From Acinetobacter chinensis (GTDB lineage Bacteria > Pseudomonadota > Gammaproteobacteria > Pseudomonadales > Moraxellaceae), in the NCBI RefSeq assembly GCF_002165375.2, contig NZ_CP032134.1, positions 1,922,001-1,986,000 of the forward strand: a DNA stretch of 64,000 nt. Direction: 5' to 3'. A program made the translations under genes and the position numbers. Below, in pieces: positions 52,819 to 60,831 of this stretch. The stretch's first letter is position 1, and every line of letters starts with the position of its first letter. The notes beneath the pieces are model-generated. The model made no database searches, was not told the DNA's origin, and worked only from the letters and a program-made list of their open reading frames with translations.

Positions 52819-53451
52819 TTAAATTTGTTTTAATAACAGCAAATGACGCTGTTCATCTAGTCTCGGAACTTTCAGTTCAATAATGTCACAGCTGAACTGT
52901 TTTTCTACAGCTTTGACTTCATCTTCTGGAATCAGACCTTTCATTGAAGCAATAATGCTCTGATCATGCATATACGGTCTAGAAGCAGCTATAAAATCGG
53001 TTAATGATGCAAATGCCCGACTGGTAATGACATCAAATTTACCCAATTCATTAATACTGTCTTCGTTTTCAACCCGTGTCTGCACAGCAATCACATTCTG
53101 CAGTTTCAGGTCAGCAATAAACTGTTTAAGGAAACGGATTTTTTTGCCGTTTGAATCCAGCAGCACACACTGACGTTCAGGCTGACATAAGGCAATAATC
53201 ATGCCTGGCATACCGCCACCCGTCCCGATATCCAGCAGACGACCTGCAGGCAGATCTTTCAGAATACTCAGACTGTCGAGCAGATGCTTGACCAGCATTT
53301 CCTTAGGATCACGGATTGCAGTCAGATTATAGGCTTTATTCCAGAGTACCAGTGCATCCTGGTATTTAAGTAACAAAGTTAAGGCATCTTCATTGAGTTC
53401 AAGCCCAAGTGCCAGACTGCCCTGTTTAAGTTCCTGAAAAAAAGGATGCAT
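52819..53451 (-). CDS. rsmG: 16S rRNA (guanine527-N7)-methyltransferase
   Basis: RsmG methylates G527 of 16S rRNA. Loss gives low-level streptomycin resistance in several bacteria. The 210-residue protein has the SAM-binding motif LLDIGTGGGMPGMIIAL (about 69-85), with NLTAIRDPKEMLVKHLLDSLS before it and KFDVITSRAFASL after. It starts 84 bases after the murU stop and ends 21 bases before parA. Confidence 0.96.
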   Translation of the reverse strand: MHPFFQELKQGSLALGLELNEDALTLLLKYQDALVLWNKAYNLTAIRDPKEMLVKHLLDSLSILKDLPAGRLLDIGTGGGMPGMIIALCQPERQCVLLDSNGKKIRFLKQFIADLKLQNVIAVQTRVENEDSINELGKFDVITSRAFASLTDFIAASRPYMHDQSIIASMKGLIPEDEVKAVEKQFSCDIIELKVPRLDEQRHLLLLKQI

Positions 53452-53535
53452 AGATAAAACGTCCCGAGAAAGTTAGGTGGAAGTATACCGATTTATCGTT
53501 ATAGTCACAGTAGCCGATGATTAGTGAATATGCAC

Positions 53536-54225
53536 TTAAGCATATTCACCCTGACGAATTTGCGAATCAAGTGCCATAAGGCGCTCAGGTGTACCTACAT
53601 CCACCCAGGCAGCTCGCATTTTTTCTGCAGAAATCCGCCCATCCAGCATTCCCTGCTTTAAAATAGGTGCCAGTGGACGTTTTCCTGCTTCCAGTCCATT
53701 GAACATTTCAGGATGAATCACAGAAACGCCGCTGAATGTTAAATTCTCACCTTCACGGTGCTGATCAAATGTATAAGCACGCCCATCCGCCAGTGTAAAA
53801 TCACCTTTAGGGTGCTGTTCAGGATTCTGCACGAACACCAGATGCGCCAGATCCTGCTGCAGATTTACATCCAGCAGTGAAGCAAAATCAAAAGTTGTCC
53901 AGACATCACCATTGATCAGTATGAACGGTTCACTGCCAAGTAAAGGCAAAGCATTGATGATTCCACCAGCGGTTTCAAGCCCTTCATCTTCACGTGTCCA
54001 GCGGATATTCACCCCAAACTGAGAACCGTCGCCCAATGCACCGATCAGCACATCTGCAAGCCAGGCTGAGTTAATGATGATTTCGGTCACACCGATATTT
54101 TTCAGTTTTTCGATATGCCAGACGATCAGCGGCTTCCCACCCACCTCAAGTAAAGGTTTGGGCTTATAAAGCGTCAAAGGACGCATGCGGTTTCCAAGAC
54201 CCGCTGCCAGAATCATGGCTTTCAT
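53536..54225 (-). CDS. murU: N-acetylmuramate alpha-1-phosphate uridylyltransferase MurU
   Basis: MurU converts MurNAc-1-phosphate to UDP-MurNAc in the peptidoglycan recycling shortcut that bypasses MurA and so gives intrinsic fosfomycin tolerance in pseudomonads. The 229-residue nucleotidyltransferase starts MKAMILAAGLGNRMRPLTL, and has INGDVWTTFDF. It is short, with no acetyltransferase domain, as MurU should be. It overlaps the kinase amgK by one base (TAATG), the known pairing. Confidence 0.93.
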   Translation of the reverse strand: MKAMILAAGLGNRMRPLTLYKPKPLLEVGGKPLIVWHIEKLKNIGVTEIIINSAWLADVLIGALGDGSQFGVNIRWTREDEGLETAGGIINALPLLGSEPFILINGDVWTTFDFASLLDVNLQQDLAHLVFVQNPEQHPKGDFTLADGRAYTFDQHREGENLTFSGVSVIHPEMFNGLEAGKRPLAPILKQGMLDGRISAEKMRAAWVDVGTPERLMALDSQIRQGEYA

Positions 54226-55238
54226 TATGCAACAACCTCATATTTGCCGTATTTGGATTCAAATTCCGGCATTACTCTATTATGAATAAACTGCATAAAA
54301 GGTTGTAATTCTGCATACGCTTTGCTTTCTTCAAGTAAATACCACATCACGCGGGGTAAATCCTTGAGGTAGCCTGATTTGCCATCACGTTCAAACAGTC
54401 GCACAAAAATACCCAGAATTTTGATATGACGCTGAATCGCCATCAGATCAGCATCACGTCTGAACTGTTCAAAATCGCGATCCTGCTTTGCAGACTCAGG
54501 CAACAGGTCATAGAACATTTTAAACCACTGATAAACACGCTCAGGATTCCACTGCACATAAGCATCGCGTGTAATGGAAATCAGGTCATAAGTATCTGCA
54601 CCGATCACAGCATCCTGAAAATCAATCACACCCAGATCCGTTTCACCTTCTATTTTCATCAGGTTACGACTGTGAAAGTCACGATGTACAATCACCTGAG
54701 GCTGTGCAAGCGCAGCATTTGCCAGAATTGCAAAACTGCGTTTAATCAGTGCCAGCTCATCTGCTGTTGGCTGAATCTTCAATGAAGGCAGCATCCAGTC
54801 GGTCAGCAGTTCCATTTCTGAAATGAGCTTTTCATACGCATATTCTGGGAAATGGTTTTTACCATCAATCGACTGCAACTGTACCAGCTGCTTAAAACTC
54901 TGCGCATAGTACTCATCCACAGTTTCATCTGTTAAAAGTGTGGAAAGTAATACATCGCCAAAATCTTCAAGTAAAAGAAAGCCCTGCTCAAGATCTTTTG
55001 CCACAATATGAGGTACACGAACCTGATGAGCATCGAAAAATTCGTCTATCGTCACAAAAGGCACACAATCTTCTTTTTCAGGAGGTGCATCCATCAGCAT
55101 AAATGTTTTATTATTCAATTTGATTCGTGCATAACGACGGAAGCTCGCATCACCTGCAAGGAAGTTAATTTCAAATTGATCTGAACCAAGTACAGATGTA
55201 ATCCATGTTTGTATCAATTGTTCACGTTGTGTATTCAT
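54225..55238 (-). CDS. amgK: Anomeric N-acetylmuramate/N-acetylglucosamine kinase AmgK
   Basis: AmgK phosphorylates MurNAc at C1, giving the MurU substrate. The 337-residue protein has the aminoglycoside-phosphotransferase/choline-kinase fold: LAGDASFRRYARI at the N-terminus, VIVHRDFHSRNLM with catalytic Asp (about 183-195), and GVIDFQDAVIGADTYDL with the metal-binding Asp. It starts near, and divergent from, lptD, as in Pseudomonas. Confidence 0.93.
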   Translation of the reverse strand: MNTQREQLIQTWITSVLGSDQFEINFLAGDASFRRYARIKLNNKTFMLMDAPPEKEDCVPFVTIDEFFDAHQVRVPHIVAKDLEQGFLLLEDFGDVLLSTLLTDETVDEYYAQSFKQLVQLQSIDGKNHFPEYAYEKLISEMELLTDWMLPSLKIQPTADELALIKRSFAILANAALAQPQVIVHRDFHSRNLMKIEGETDLGVIDFQDAVIGADTYDLISITRDAYVQWNPERVYQWFKMFYDLLPESAKQDRDFEQFRRDADLMAIQRHIKILGIFVRLFERDGKSGYLKDLPRVMWYLLEESKAYAELQPFMQFIHNRVMPEFESKYGKYEVVA

Positions 55239-55283
55239 TTGCGATAAATTCTAATACAGGCTGAGTTTTTAAAGTGCTAAGTG

Positions 55284-55312
55284 TAGCCACTTATCAACTT
55301 TTTCTCTATGAT
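55284..55312 (+). promoter_or_regulatory. Candidate promoter of lptD-surA
   Basis: TAGCCA (55284-55289), 17 bases, TATGAT (55307-55312), about 37 bases before the lptD start. The -10 is a five-of-six match. Confidence 0.42.
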
Positions 55313-55349
55313 GCGACAATAATTAATTGCGATTAAGCATGCCTGGTTA

Positions 55350-57818
55350 ATGAGACAAATGAAGCATCAGTTTAAATTCAATCCTCTAGCAACTGCGATC
55401 TTCACCCTTCTGTGCGGTAGTTCCGTTTCGGGTTTTGCTGAGTCCGTGGATGTAGATCAGGTCTCTACCACAAATAACCAGCAACTTAAGCAGACCATCC
55501 AGGAAGCATATCCAGGTCAGCAGTTTTTTGAGCAGTATTATGTAGATAAAACTGCACCCGAAGCTCAGATGCGCAATGGAAAATATTTAAGTTCCGCATT
55601 CTGCAGCGGTGCCTGGATTACCCCGGTCAGCCCAGAAGTCAAACCCGTTCCTGCAGATCAGGCGACATCCACTGTCACTGCTGATTATGGACACTATGAT
55701 CCAGATGGTGACTCTGTACTGGAAGGCAATGTTCTGATTGATCAGGAAGGGCGACAGATCCGTGCAGACAAAGTCACAATTGATAAAACACAGACGTTTG
55801 CCAACGCACAGGGTCGTGTCCAGATGGCACAGGCAGGTCTGCTGGCTCAAAGCGATCAGATTGATTACAACCTGAAAACTCAGAAAGGCGAACTGAACAA
55901 CAGTTTCTATATTTCTGAAGAACAGCATGCGCATGGCCGCGCAGAAAAAATTGCCCGTACCTCTGAAAATGTTGTGGTCATGAATAATGCAACCTATTCA
56001 ACCTGCCCACCTGATCAGTCACCTGGATGGAAAATCCAGGCAGATCAGATCGAACTGAATCAGGACACAGGTCGTGGCACAACCCGCGGCACTAAGCTTT
56101 ATGTAAAAAATACGCCTGTACTGGCTGTACCTTATTTTAATTTCCCGATCGATGACCGACGTACAACCGGTATTCTCACACCGTCTTTCGGCTTTACCAA
56201 TGACGGCGGAGTTGAACTTGGCGTTCCGGTTTATCTAAACCTGGCACCGAATTATGATGCAACGCTCACACCTCGGTTTATCAGTGACCGTGGACCCATG
56301 CTTGAAGGCGGTTTCCGCTATTTAACTGAAAATTTCGGTGAAGGTCAGTTATGGGGTGGATATCTTCCTTCAGATAAAAGTTACGATGATGAAGATCGTA
56401 AGGATCTTCATTTTCTGCATAACTGGCAGATCAACAAACAGTTCTCTACCAATCTCGAATACAACTACGCTTCAGACAAAGATTATTTTTCAGACCTGAA
56501 CAACAACCCAAACTCTAAAACAGATCTGAACCTGCGTCGTGCATGGGAGCTGAATTACAAAAATGGTATTCCCGGTTTAAAGGCTCAACTGAAAGTTGAA
56601 GACTTCCAGACTCTGGATCCTGAAGTACCTCAGTCTGACCGTCCTTATGCCCGTCTGCCACAGTTCCTGCTGAACTATAAAGCAGGTGATTTGCAGGGTC
56701 TGCAGTATGAATTTAACAGTGATACTGCTTATTTCAAAAAGGACATCAATGCCTTAAATCAAAGCAGCAGTACATCTGAACCAAGTGGTACACGACTGTA
56801 TAATGAATTTGCTGTGCGTTATAACTACCGCAATCCATGGTCATTTGTTATTCCTGAAGTCAGTGTTGCCAATATCAATACTTTCTTTGACAAAAAAACC
56901 GTTGAAGCACAGAATCTGAATTCTTCTGACGAATCAGTTTCCGTGACTGTTCCACAGTTCACACTGGATGCCGGTCTGACTTTTGAAAAAGATGGTAAAT
57001 ATCTTCAGACCATCACACCACGTGCTTTCTATGCATATGCACCGTATCAGAATCAGCAGAACCACCCTAACTTTGACTCTGCAACAGCATCCATTAACTA
57101 TGACCAGCTGTTCAGTCCAAACCGTTTTTATGGGCATGACCGACTTGAAGACAACAACTTCCTGTCTCTCGGTTTAAGCTATAGTCTGTTTGATGATATT
57201 GGTCTGGAACGGATCAAAGCCAGTGTTGGACAGAGCTTCTTTTTTGAAGACCGCCGTATCACACTGGAAAATTCACCTGATGAATTTGACCGTGAAAGTC
57301 GCACAGGACCTATCGTCAGCCTTGCAAGTCAGCTGTCTGAAAACTTCAGCGTCGTGGCAAATTCTGCATGGATGTCCAACAACGATAATGCCCAGCGTGA
57401 TTTCCAGCTGTACTACACTGGCGATCAGGGCAATCTGTACAATGTTGGATATTTCTACCGTAAAGATATTACCAACCGTCAGGATCACTACGATCAGGTT
57501 GTTGCCTCTTTCATTCAGCCTGTTCACAACAACTGGCGTATTATGGGGCATGCACAGTACGACATGGACAACAATGTTGCCCGTGAATATCTGCTGGGTG
57601 TCAACTATGAATCCTGTTGCTGGGGCATCTCAGTCTATGGCCGTTCTTATTATAATGACCTTGACAACGTGAATGACGCAGATGTAAAACCTAAACGGGC
57701 TATCATGGCGGAAATAAACCTGAAAGGACTGGGCGGATTCAATAACAAACTGGCTTCCTTACTGGAAAACCGTATTTTAGGTTTTAATAAAATCAATCAA
57801 TCCTGGACACAACGTTAA
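55350..57818 (+). CDS. lptD: LPS-assembly protein LptD
   Basis: LptD, with LptE, inserts lipooligosaccharide into the outer leaflet. The 822-residue protein has a signal peptide (cleavage near residue 30, FAE), a periplasmic beta-jellyroll (DYGHYDPDGDSVLEGNVLI and on, about 105-225) and a C-terminal beta-barrel. The disulfide-forming cysteines are present: one early (FCSGAW), one in YSTCPPDQSPGW, and the Cys756-Cys757 pair in YESCCWG. An ATG three codons downstream (55359) is an alternative start. surA follows with a one-base overlap. Confidence 0.97.
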   Translation: MRQMKHQFKFNPLATAIFTLLCGSSVSGFAESVDVDQVSTTNNQQLKQTIQEAYPGQQFFEQYYVDKTAPEAQMRNGKYLSSAFCSGAWITPVSPEVKPVPADQATSTVTADYGHYDPDGDSVLEGNVLIDQEGRQIRADKVTIDKTQTFANAQGRVQMAQAGLLAQSDQIDYNLKTQKGELNNSFYISEEQHAHGRAEKIARTSENVVVMNNATYSTCPPDQSPGWKIQADQIELNQDTGRGTTRGTKLYVKNTPVLAVPYFNFPIDDRRTTGILTPSFGFTNDGGVELGVPVYLNLAPNYDATLTPRFISDRGPMLEGGFRYLTENFGEGQLWGGYLPSDKSYDDEDRKDLHFLHNWQINKQFSTNLEYNYASDKDYFSDLNNNPNSKTDLNLRRAWELNYKNGIPGLKAQLKVEDFQTLDPEVPQSDRPYARLPQFLLNYKAGDLQGLQYEFNSDTAYFKKDINALNQSSSTSEPSGTRLYNEFAVRYNYRNPWSFVIPEVSVANINTFFDKKTVEAQNLNSSDESVSVTVPQFTLDAGLTFEKDGKYLQTITPRAFYAYAPYQNQQNHPNFDSATASINYDQLFSPNRFYGHDRLEDNNFLSLGLSYSLFDDIGLERIKASVGQSFFFEDRRITLENSPDEFDRESRTGPIVSLASQLSENFSVVANSAWMSNNDNAQRDFQLYYTGDQGNLYNVGYFYRKDITNRQDHYDQVVASFIQPVHNNWRIMGHAQYDMDNNVAREYLLGVNYESCCWGISVYGRSYYNDLDNVNDADVKPKRAIMAEINLKGLGGFNNKLASLLENRILGFNKINQSWTQR

Positions 57819-59134
57819 TGAAGACGAAACAGTTAAGAACTTTTTTTAAAGCAACGCTACTGGCAGCAGCAATTTCATCCTCCCTGCCTGTTTTTGCCCA
57901 GTCAACTGATGAAGTCGTTGCCGTTGTAGACAACAGTGTTATTCTCCGCAGTGATCTTGCGCAATCCATTGCTGAAATCAAACATCAGCTGGAATCACAG
58001 AAAAAACAGCTGCCACCTGAGCAATACATAGAACAACAGGCGCTTGAACAGTTGATTATCCGCCAGACACAGCTCGAACAGGTCAAACGCTACAACATCA
58101 GACCCGATGAAAAAGCCCTGAATGAAGCTGTGATGAAAGTTGCTGCTCAGTCTGGCTCTCCAAGTCTCGAAGCTTTCCAGCAAAAACTGGATGCAATGGC
58201 ACCAGGAACCTATGCATCTTTACGTTCCCGTATTGCTGAAGACCTGACGATTAACCGCATGCGTCAGCAAGTGGTGACTTCACGTATTAAAATCAGTGAC
58301 CAGGATGTTGAAAACTTCCTGAAAACACCTCAGGGACAGGCTGCATTAGGCAACCAGGTTCACGTTCTGCACATCCGTATTTCAGGTAACAATAATGTGG
58401 AATCTGTAGCCAAACAGGTACAGGCTGAACTCAAAGACAATAATGATATTGCTGCCATCAGTAAAAAATTTACAACTGCCGGCACCAAAGTTGAAGGTTC
58501 AGATATGGGCTTCCGCAACCTGTCTGACATCCCGTCTGAACTTGCAGCCCGCGTCAGTACGATTGAACCTGGTCAGACCACAGAACTGATTTCTGTACGT
58601 GATGGTATTCATATTCTGAAATTACTTGAGCGTAAAGGTTCTGAGCAAAAAGCCATTATTCCTCAGTATAAAGTCCGCCATATTCTAATTCAGCCAACTG
58701 AAGTAGTCAGCCCTGATAATGCAAAACAGATGATCGACAGCATCTACAACCGCTTAAAAGCGGGTCAGAATTTTGCTGAGCTAGCCTCCACTTTTTCTAC
58801 TGACCCTGGCTCTGCCCGTGATGGCGGTAGTCTGGGCTGGGTTTCCCCAGGTGTGATGGTGCCAGAGTTTGAAGAAAAAATGAAAAATACTCCTGTGGGT
58901 CAGATCAGTGAGCCATTTCAGTCTCAGTTCGGCTGGCATATTCTGGAAGTCACAGATACCCGTCAGCAGGATATGACGAGTGAATACCAGCAACGTATGG
59001 CGCGTCAGGTGCTTGGTGAACGTCAGTATGACGCTGAACTGGACAGCTGGTTACGCGAAATCCGCAGCAATGCCTTTGTTGAAATTAAAGATCCTGCACT
59101 GGATCGTAAAAACAACAAAAAATCTGACAGCTGA
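57818..59134 (+). CDS. surA: Periplasmic chaperone and peptidyl-prolyl isomerase SurA
   Basis: SurA escorts unfolded outer-membrane proteins, including LptD, to BamA. The 438-residue protein has a signal peptide (cleavage near VFA-QSTD, residue 28), an N-terminal chaperone region (VVAVVDNSVILRSDL), two parvulin domains (about 180-275 and 285-385; YKVRHILIQ and SLGWVSPGVMVPEFE in the second) and a short C-terminal helix. It overlaps lptD by one base (TAATG), so both are made together. Confidence 0.97.
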   Translation: MKTKQLRTFFKATLLAAAISSSLPVFAQSTDEVVAVVDNSVILRSDLAQSIAEIKHQLESQKKQLPPEQYIEQQALEQLIIRQTQLEQVKRYNIRPDEKALNEAVMKVAAQSGSPSLEAFQQKLDAMAPGTYASLRSRIAEDLTINRMRQQVVTSRIKISDQDVENFLKTPQGQAALGNQVHVLHIRISGNNNVESVAKQVQAELKDNNDIAAISKKFTTAGTKVEGSDMGFRNLSDIPSELAARVSTIEPGQTTELISVRDGIHILKLLERKGSEQKAIIPQYKVRHILIQPTEVVSPDNAKQMIDSIYNRLKAGQNFAELASTFSTDPGSARDGGSLGWVSPGVMVPEFEEKMKNTPVGQISEPFQSQFGWHILEVTDTRQQDMTSEYQQRMARQVLGERQYDAELDSWLREIRSNAFVEIKDPALDRKNNKKSDS

Positions 59135-59153
59135 TCTCATACTGACAACATTG

Positions 59154-59183
59154 AAACCAGTGCTTTAAGCACTGGTTTTTTTA
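59154..59183 (+). terminator. Terminator of lptD-surA
   Basis: An 11-bp perfect stem (AAACCAGTGCT/AGCACTGGTTT) with a three-base loop is followed by a T-run, 20 bases past the surA stop. Confidence 0.93.
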
Positions 59184-59216
59184 TTTGCACTCCATTAGAT
59201 CCTGCAGCTTAAGCAT

Positions 59217-59246
59217 AAAAAAAGCCCCTGTAAAACAGGGGCTTTT
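59217..59246 (-). terminator. Terminator of hfq
   Basis: GCCCCTG/CAGGGGC with a TAAAA loop is flanked by seven A on the left (T-run on the minus strand) and TTTT on the right. It lies 16 bases after the hfq stop and may also back up the surA terminator. Confidence 0.9.
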
Positions 59247-59261
59247 AAATACAATCAGATA

Positions 59262-59789
59262 TTAACGATTGTTGTCATCTTCCTGCGAGTCTTCAAATTT
59301 TGATTCGCCATCAAAACCTGTAGAAGACTGACCACCGAAGCCACCCTGACCACCGAAGCCGCCTTGACCACCGAAGCCGCCTTGACCACCGAAGCCACCG
59401 CCTTGACCACCGAAGCCGCCTTGACCACCGAAGCCACCTTGACCGCCAAAGCCACCGCCCTGACCGCCACCAAAGCCACCGCCCTGACCGCCACCAAAGC
59501 CACCGCCCTGACCGCCACCAAAGCCACCAGCCTGAGCACCACCACCGAAGCCACCAGCCTGACCAGCAGGAGCACCAGCAGGACGTGGGTTACGTGCAGG
59601 AACTACAGTTGAAATCGCGTGTTTGTAAACCATCTGGCTTACAGTATTTTTTAACAGAACAACATACTGGTCAAAAGATTCAATGTGACCCTGTAATTTA
59701 ATACCATTCACAAGGAAAATAGAAACTGGAATACGTTCTTTACGGAGAGAATTTAAGAACGGATCTTGTAAGGTTTGACCTTTAGACAT
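59262..59789 (-). CDS. hfq: RNA chaperone Hfq with long glycine-rich C-terminal tail
   Basis: Hfq pairs small RNAs with mRNAs. From the ATG at 59789 (GGAG upstream) the product is 175 residues. The first about 68 residues are a normal Sm-fold core: KGQTLQDPFLNSLRKERIPV, then VNGIKLQGHIESFDQYVVLL and the distal VYKHAISTVVP. The tail of about 105 residues is almost only Gly, Phe, Gln and Ala in tandem FGGQGG/FGGGQGG units, and ends with an acidic SKFEDSQEDDNNR. E. coli Hfq has 102 residues; a long Gly-rich tail is known for Acinetobacter and other Moraxellaceae. It lies downstream of miaA on the same strand. Confidence 0.96.
   Translation of the reverse strand: MSKGQTLQDPFLNSLRKERIPVSIFLVNGIKLQGHIESFDQYVVLLKNTVSQMVYKHAISTVVPARNPRPAGAPAGQAGGFGGGAQAGGFGGGQGGGFGGGQGGGFGGGQGGGFGGQGGFGGQGGFGGQGGGFGGQGGFGGQGGFGGQGGFGGQSSTGFDGESKFEDSQEDDNNR
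59335..59560 (-). repeat. Glycine-rich codon repeats within hfq
   Basis: Tandem 18-bp units coding FGGQGG and about 24-bp units coding FGGGQGGG, nearly identical at the DNA level, make up most of the tail. Unit lengths are multiples of three. Such identity suggests recent expansion or contraction by slippage. Confidence 0.85.
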
Positions 59790-59883
59790 TTTATAACTCC
59801 AAAAATAATTCAAAAATCAGCGCAAAAAACTATCTTTATTTTTCAATTAAAATTTATAAAAAAGACAGCTGTTAAATTTTGCT

Positions 59884-60828
59884 TTATCCGTAACAGTTTC
59901 GCAAGTCTTCTTGGGCTTGTTTTATTGTTAAATATGTCTGAAAATTATGCGATTCCTGCAACGATCTAAGCCATGTATATTGACGTTTTGCCAATTGTCG
60001 TGTCGCAAACAGGGCTTTATCCTCCATTTCCTGTATTTTTTTGAGACTTCTGTCACCATTGTACAAAAATTCCAACACCTGACGGTAACCTACAGCACGC
60101 ATAGAGGGTAAATTTTCATTTAAATCGTATTTTTTAATCAGGTCTTCCACCTCATTTAAAAAACCGATTTTCCACATAATTTCCAAACGCTTTTCTATGC
60201 GCTTATGCAATTCTAACCGATCTGGCAACAGGGCGTGATTATGAAAAGTGTAACGATATGGTACGTTTTTAGGCTGTTCTGCCTGTAGTTTTGTAATCGG
60301 CTGCCCGGTCAGCTTATAAACCTCAAGAGCACGGATAATCCGCTGCCTGTCACTGACCTTAAACTTTTCACCTGCAAGCACATCCACCGCACACAATTCA
60401 GCATAAACTGCCTCCCAGCCTTCCTGTTCAGCTTTGGCTTCAATCTCTGCTCTGACTGTGGCATCCGCACCTGGCAGATTTGTAGACAAACCTTCCAGTA
60501 ACGCTTTGAAATACAGCATTGTTCCACCAACCAGTATCGGTGTTTTCCCCCGCTGATGAATATCATCAATCAGCACACAGGCATCATCCACAAACTGAGC
60601 TGCAGAATAAACCTCCAGTGGGCTGATAATGTCAATCAGATGATGCGGAAACAGCGCCTGTTCATCTTTTGTCGGCTTGGCGGTACCAATATTCATATCT
60701 TTGTAAACAAGCGCAGAATCGACGGAAATCAGCTCAAATCCACCACGTTCATATAATTCACAGGCTAAAGCTGTTTTACCGCTGGCTGTAGGCCCCATCA
60801 GATTGATCACAGGTAATTGTTCTGACAT
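59884..60828 (-). CDS. miaA: tRNA dimethylallyltransferase MiaA
   Basis: MiaA adds the isopentenyl group to A37 of tRNAs reading UNN codons. The 314-residue protein has the P-loop GPTASGKTALA (12-22), and SVDSALVYKDMNIGTAKP with the catalytic Asp. LVGGTMLYFKALLEGL and SDRQRIIRALEVYKLTG follow. The start is ATG at 60828, three bases after the mutL stop. The tsaE-mutL-miaA-hfq order is conserved; amiB, often found between tsaE and mutL, is absent. Confidence 0.97.
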   Translation of the reverse strand: MSEQLPVINLMGPTASGKTALACELYERGGFELISVDSALVYKDMNIGTAKPTKDEQALFPHHLIDIISPLEVYSAAQFVDDACVLIDDIHQRGKTPILVGGTMLYFKALLEGLSTNLPGADATVRAEIEAKAEQEGWEAVYAELCAVDVLAGEKFKVSDRQRIIRALEVYKLTGQPITKLQAEQPKNVPYRYTFHNHALLPDRLELHKRIEKRLEIMWKIGFLNEVEDLIKKYDLNENLPSMRAVGYRQVLEFLYNGDRSLKKIQEMEDKALFATRQLAKRQYTWLRSLQESHNFQTYLTIKQAQEDLRNCYG

Positions 60829-60831
60829 GCC

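Noticed and set aside
51128..53451. Replication origin expected near parAB-rsmG
   Set aside because: No mnmG, dnaA, DnaA-box cluster or parS palindrome was seen by eye. The gene order alone does not place oriC here.
59255..59612. Alternate frames over the hfq repeat (Val-Ala-rich and Thr-Ala-rich products)
   Set aside because: They are shadows of the glycine-rich repeat read in other frames, without start signals.
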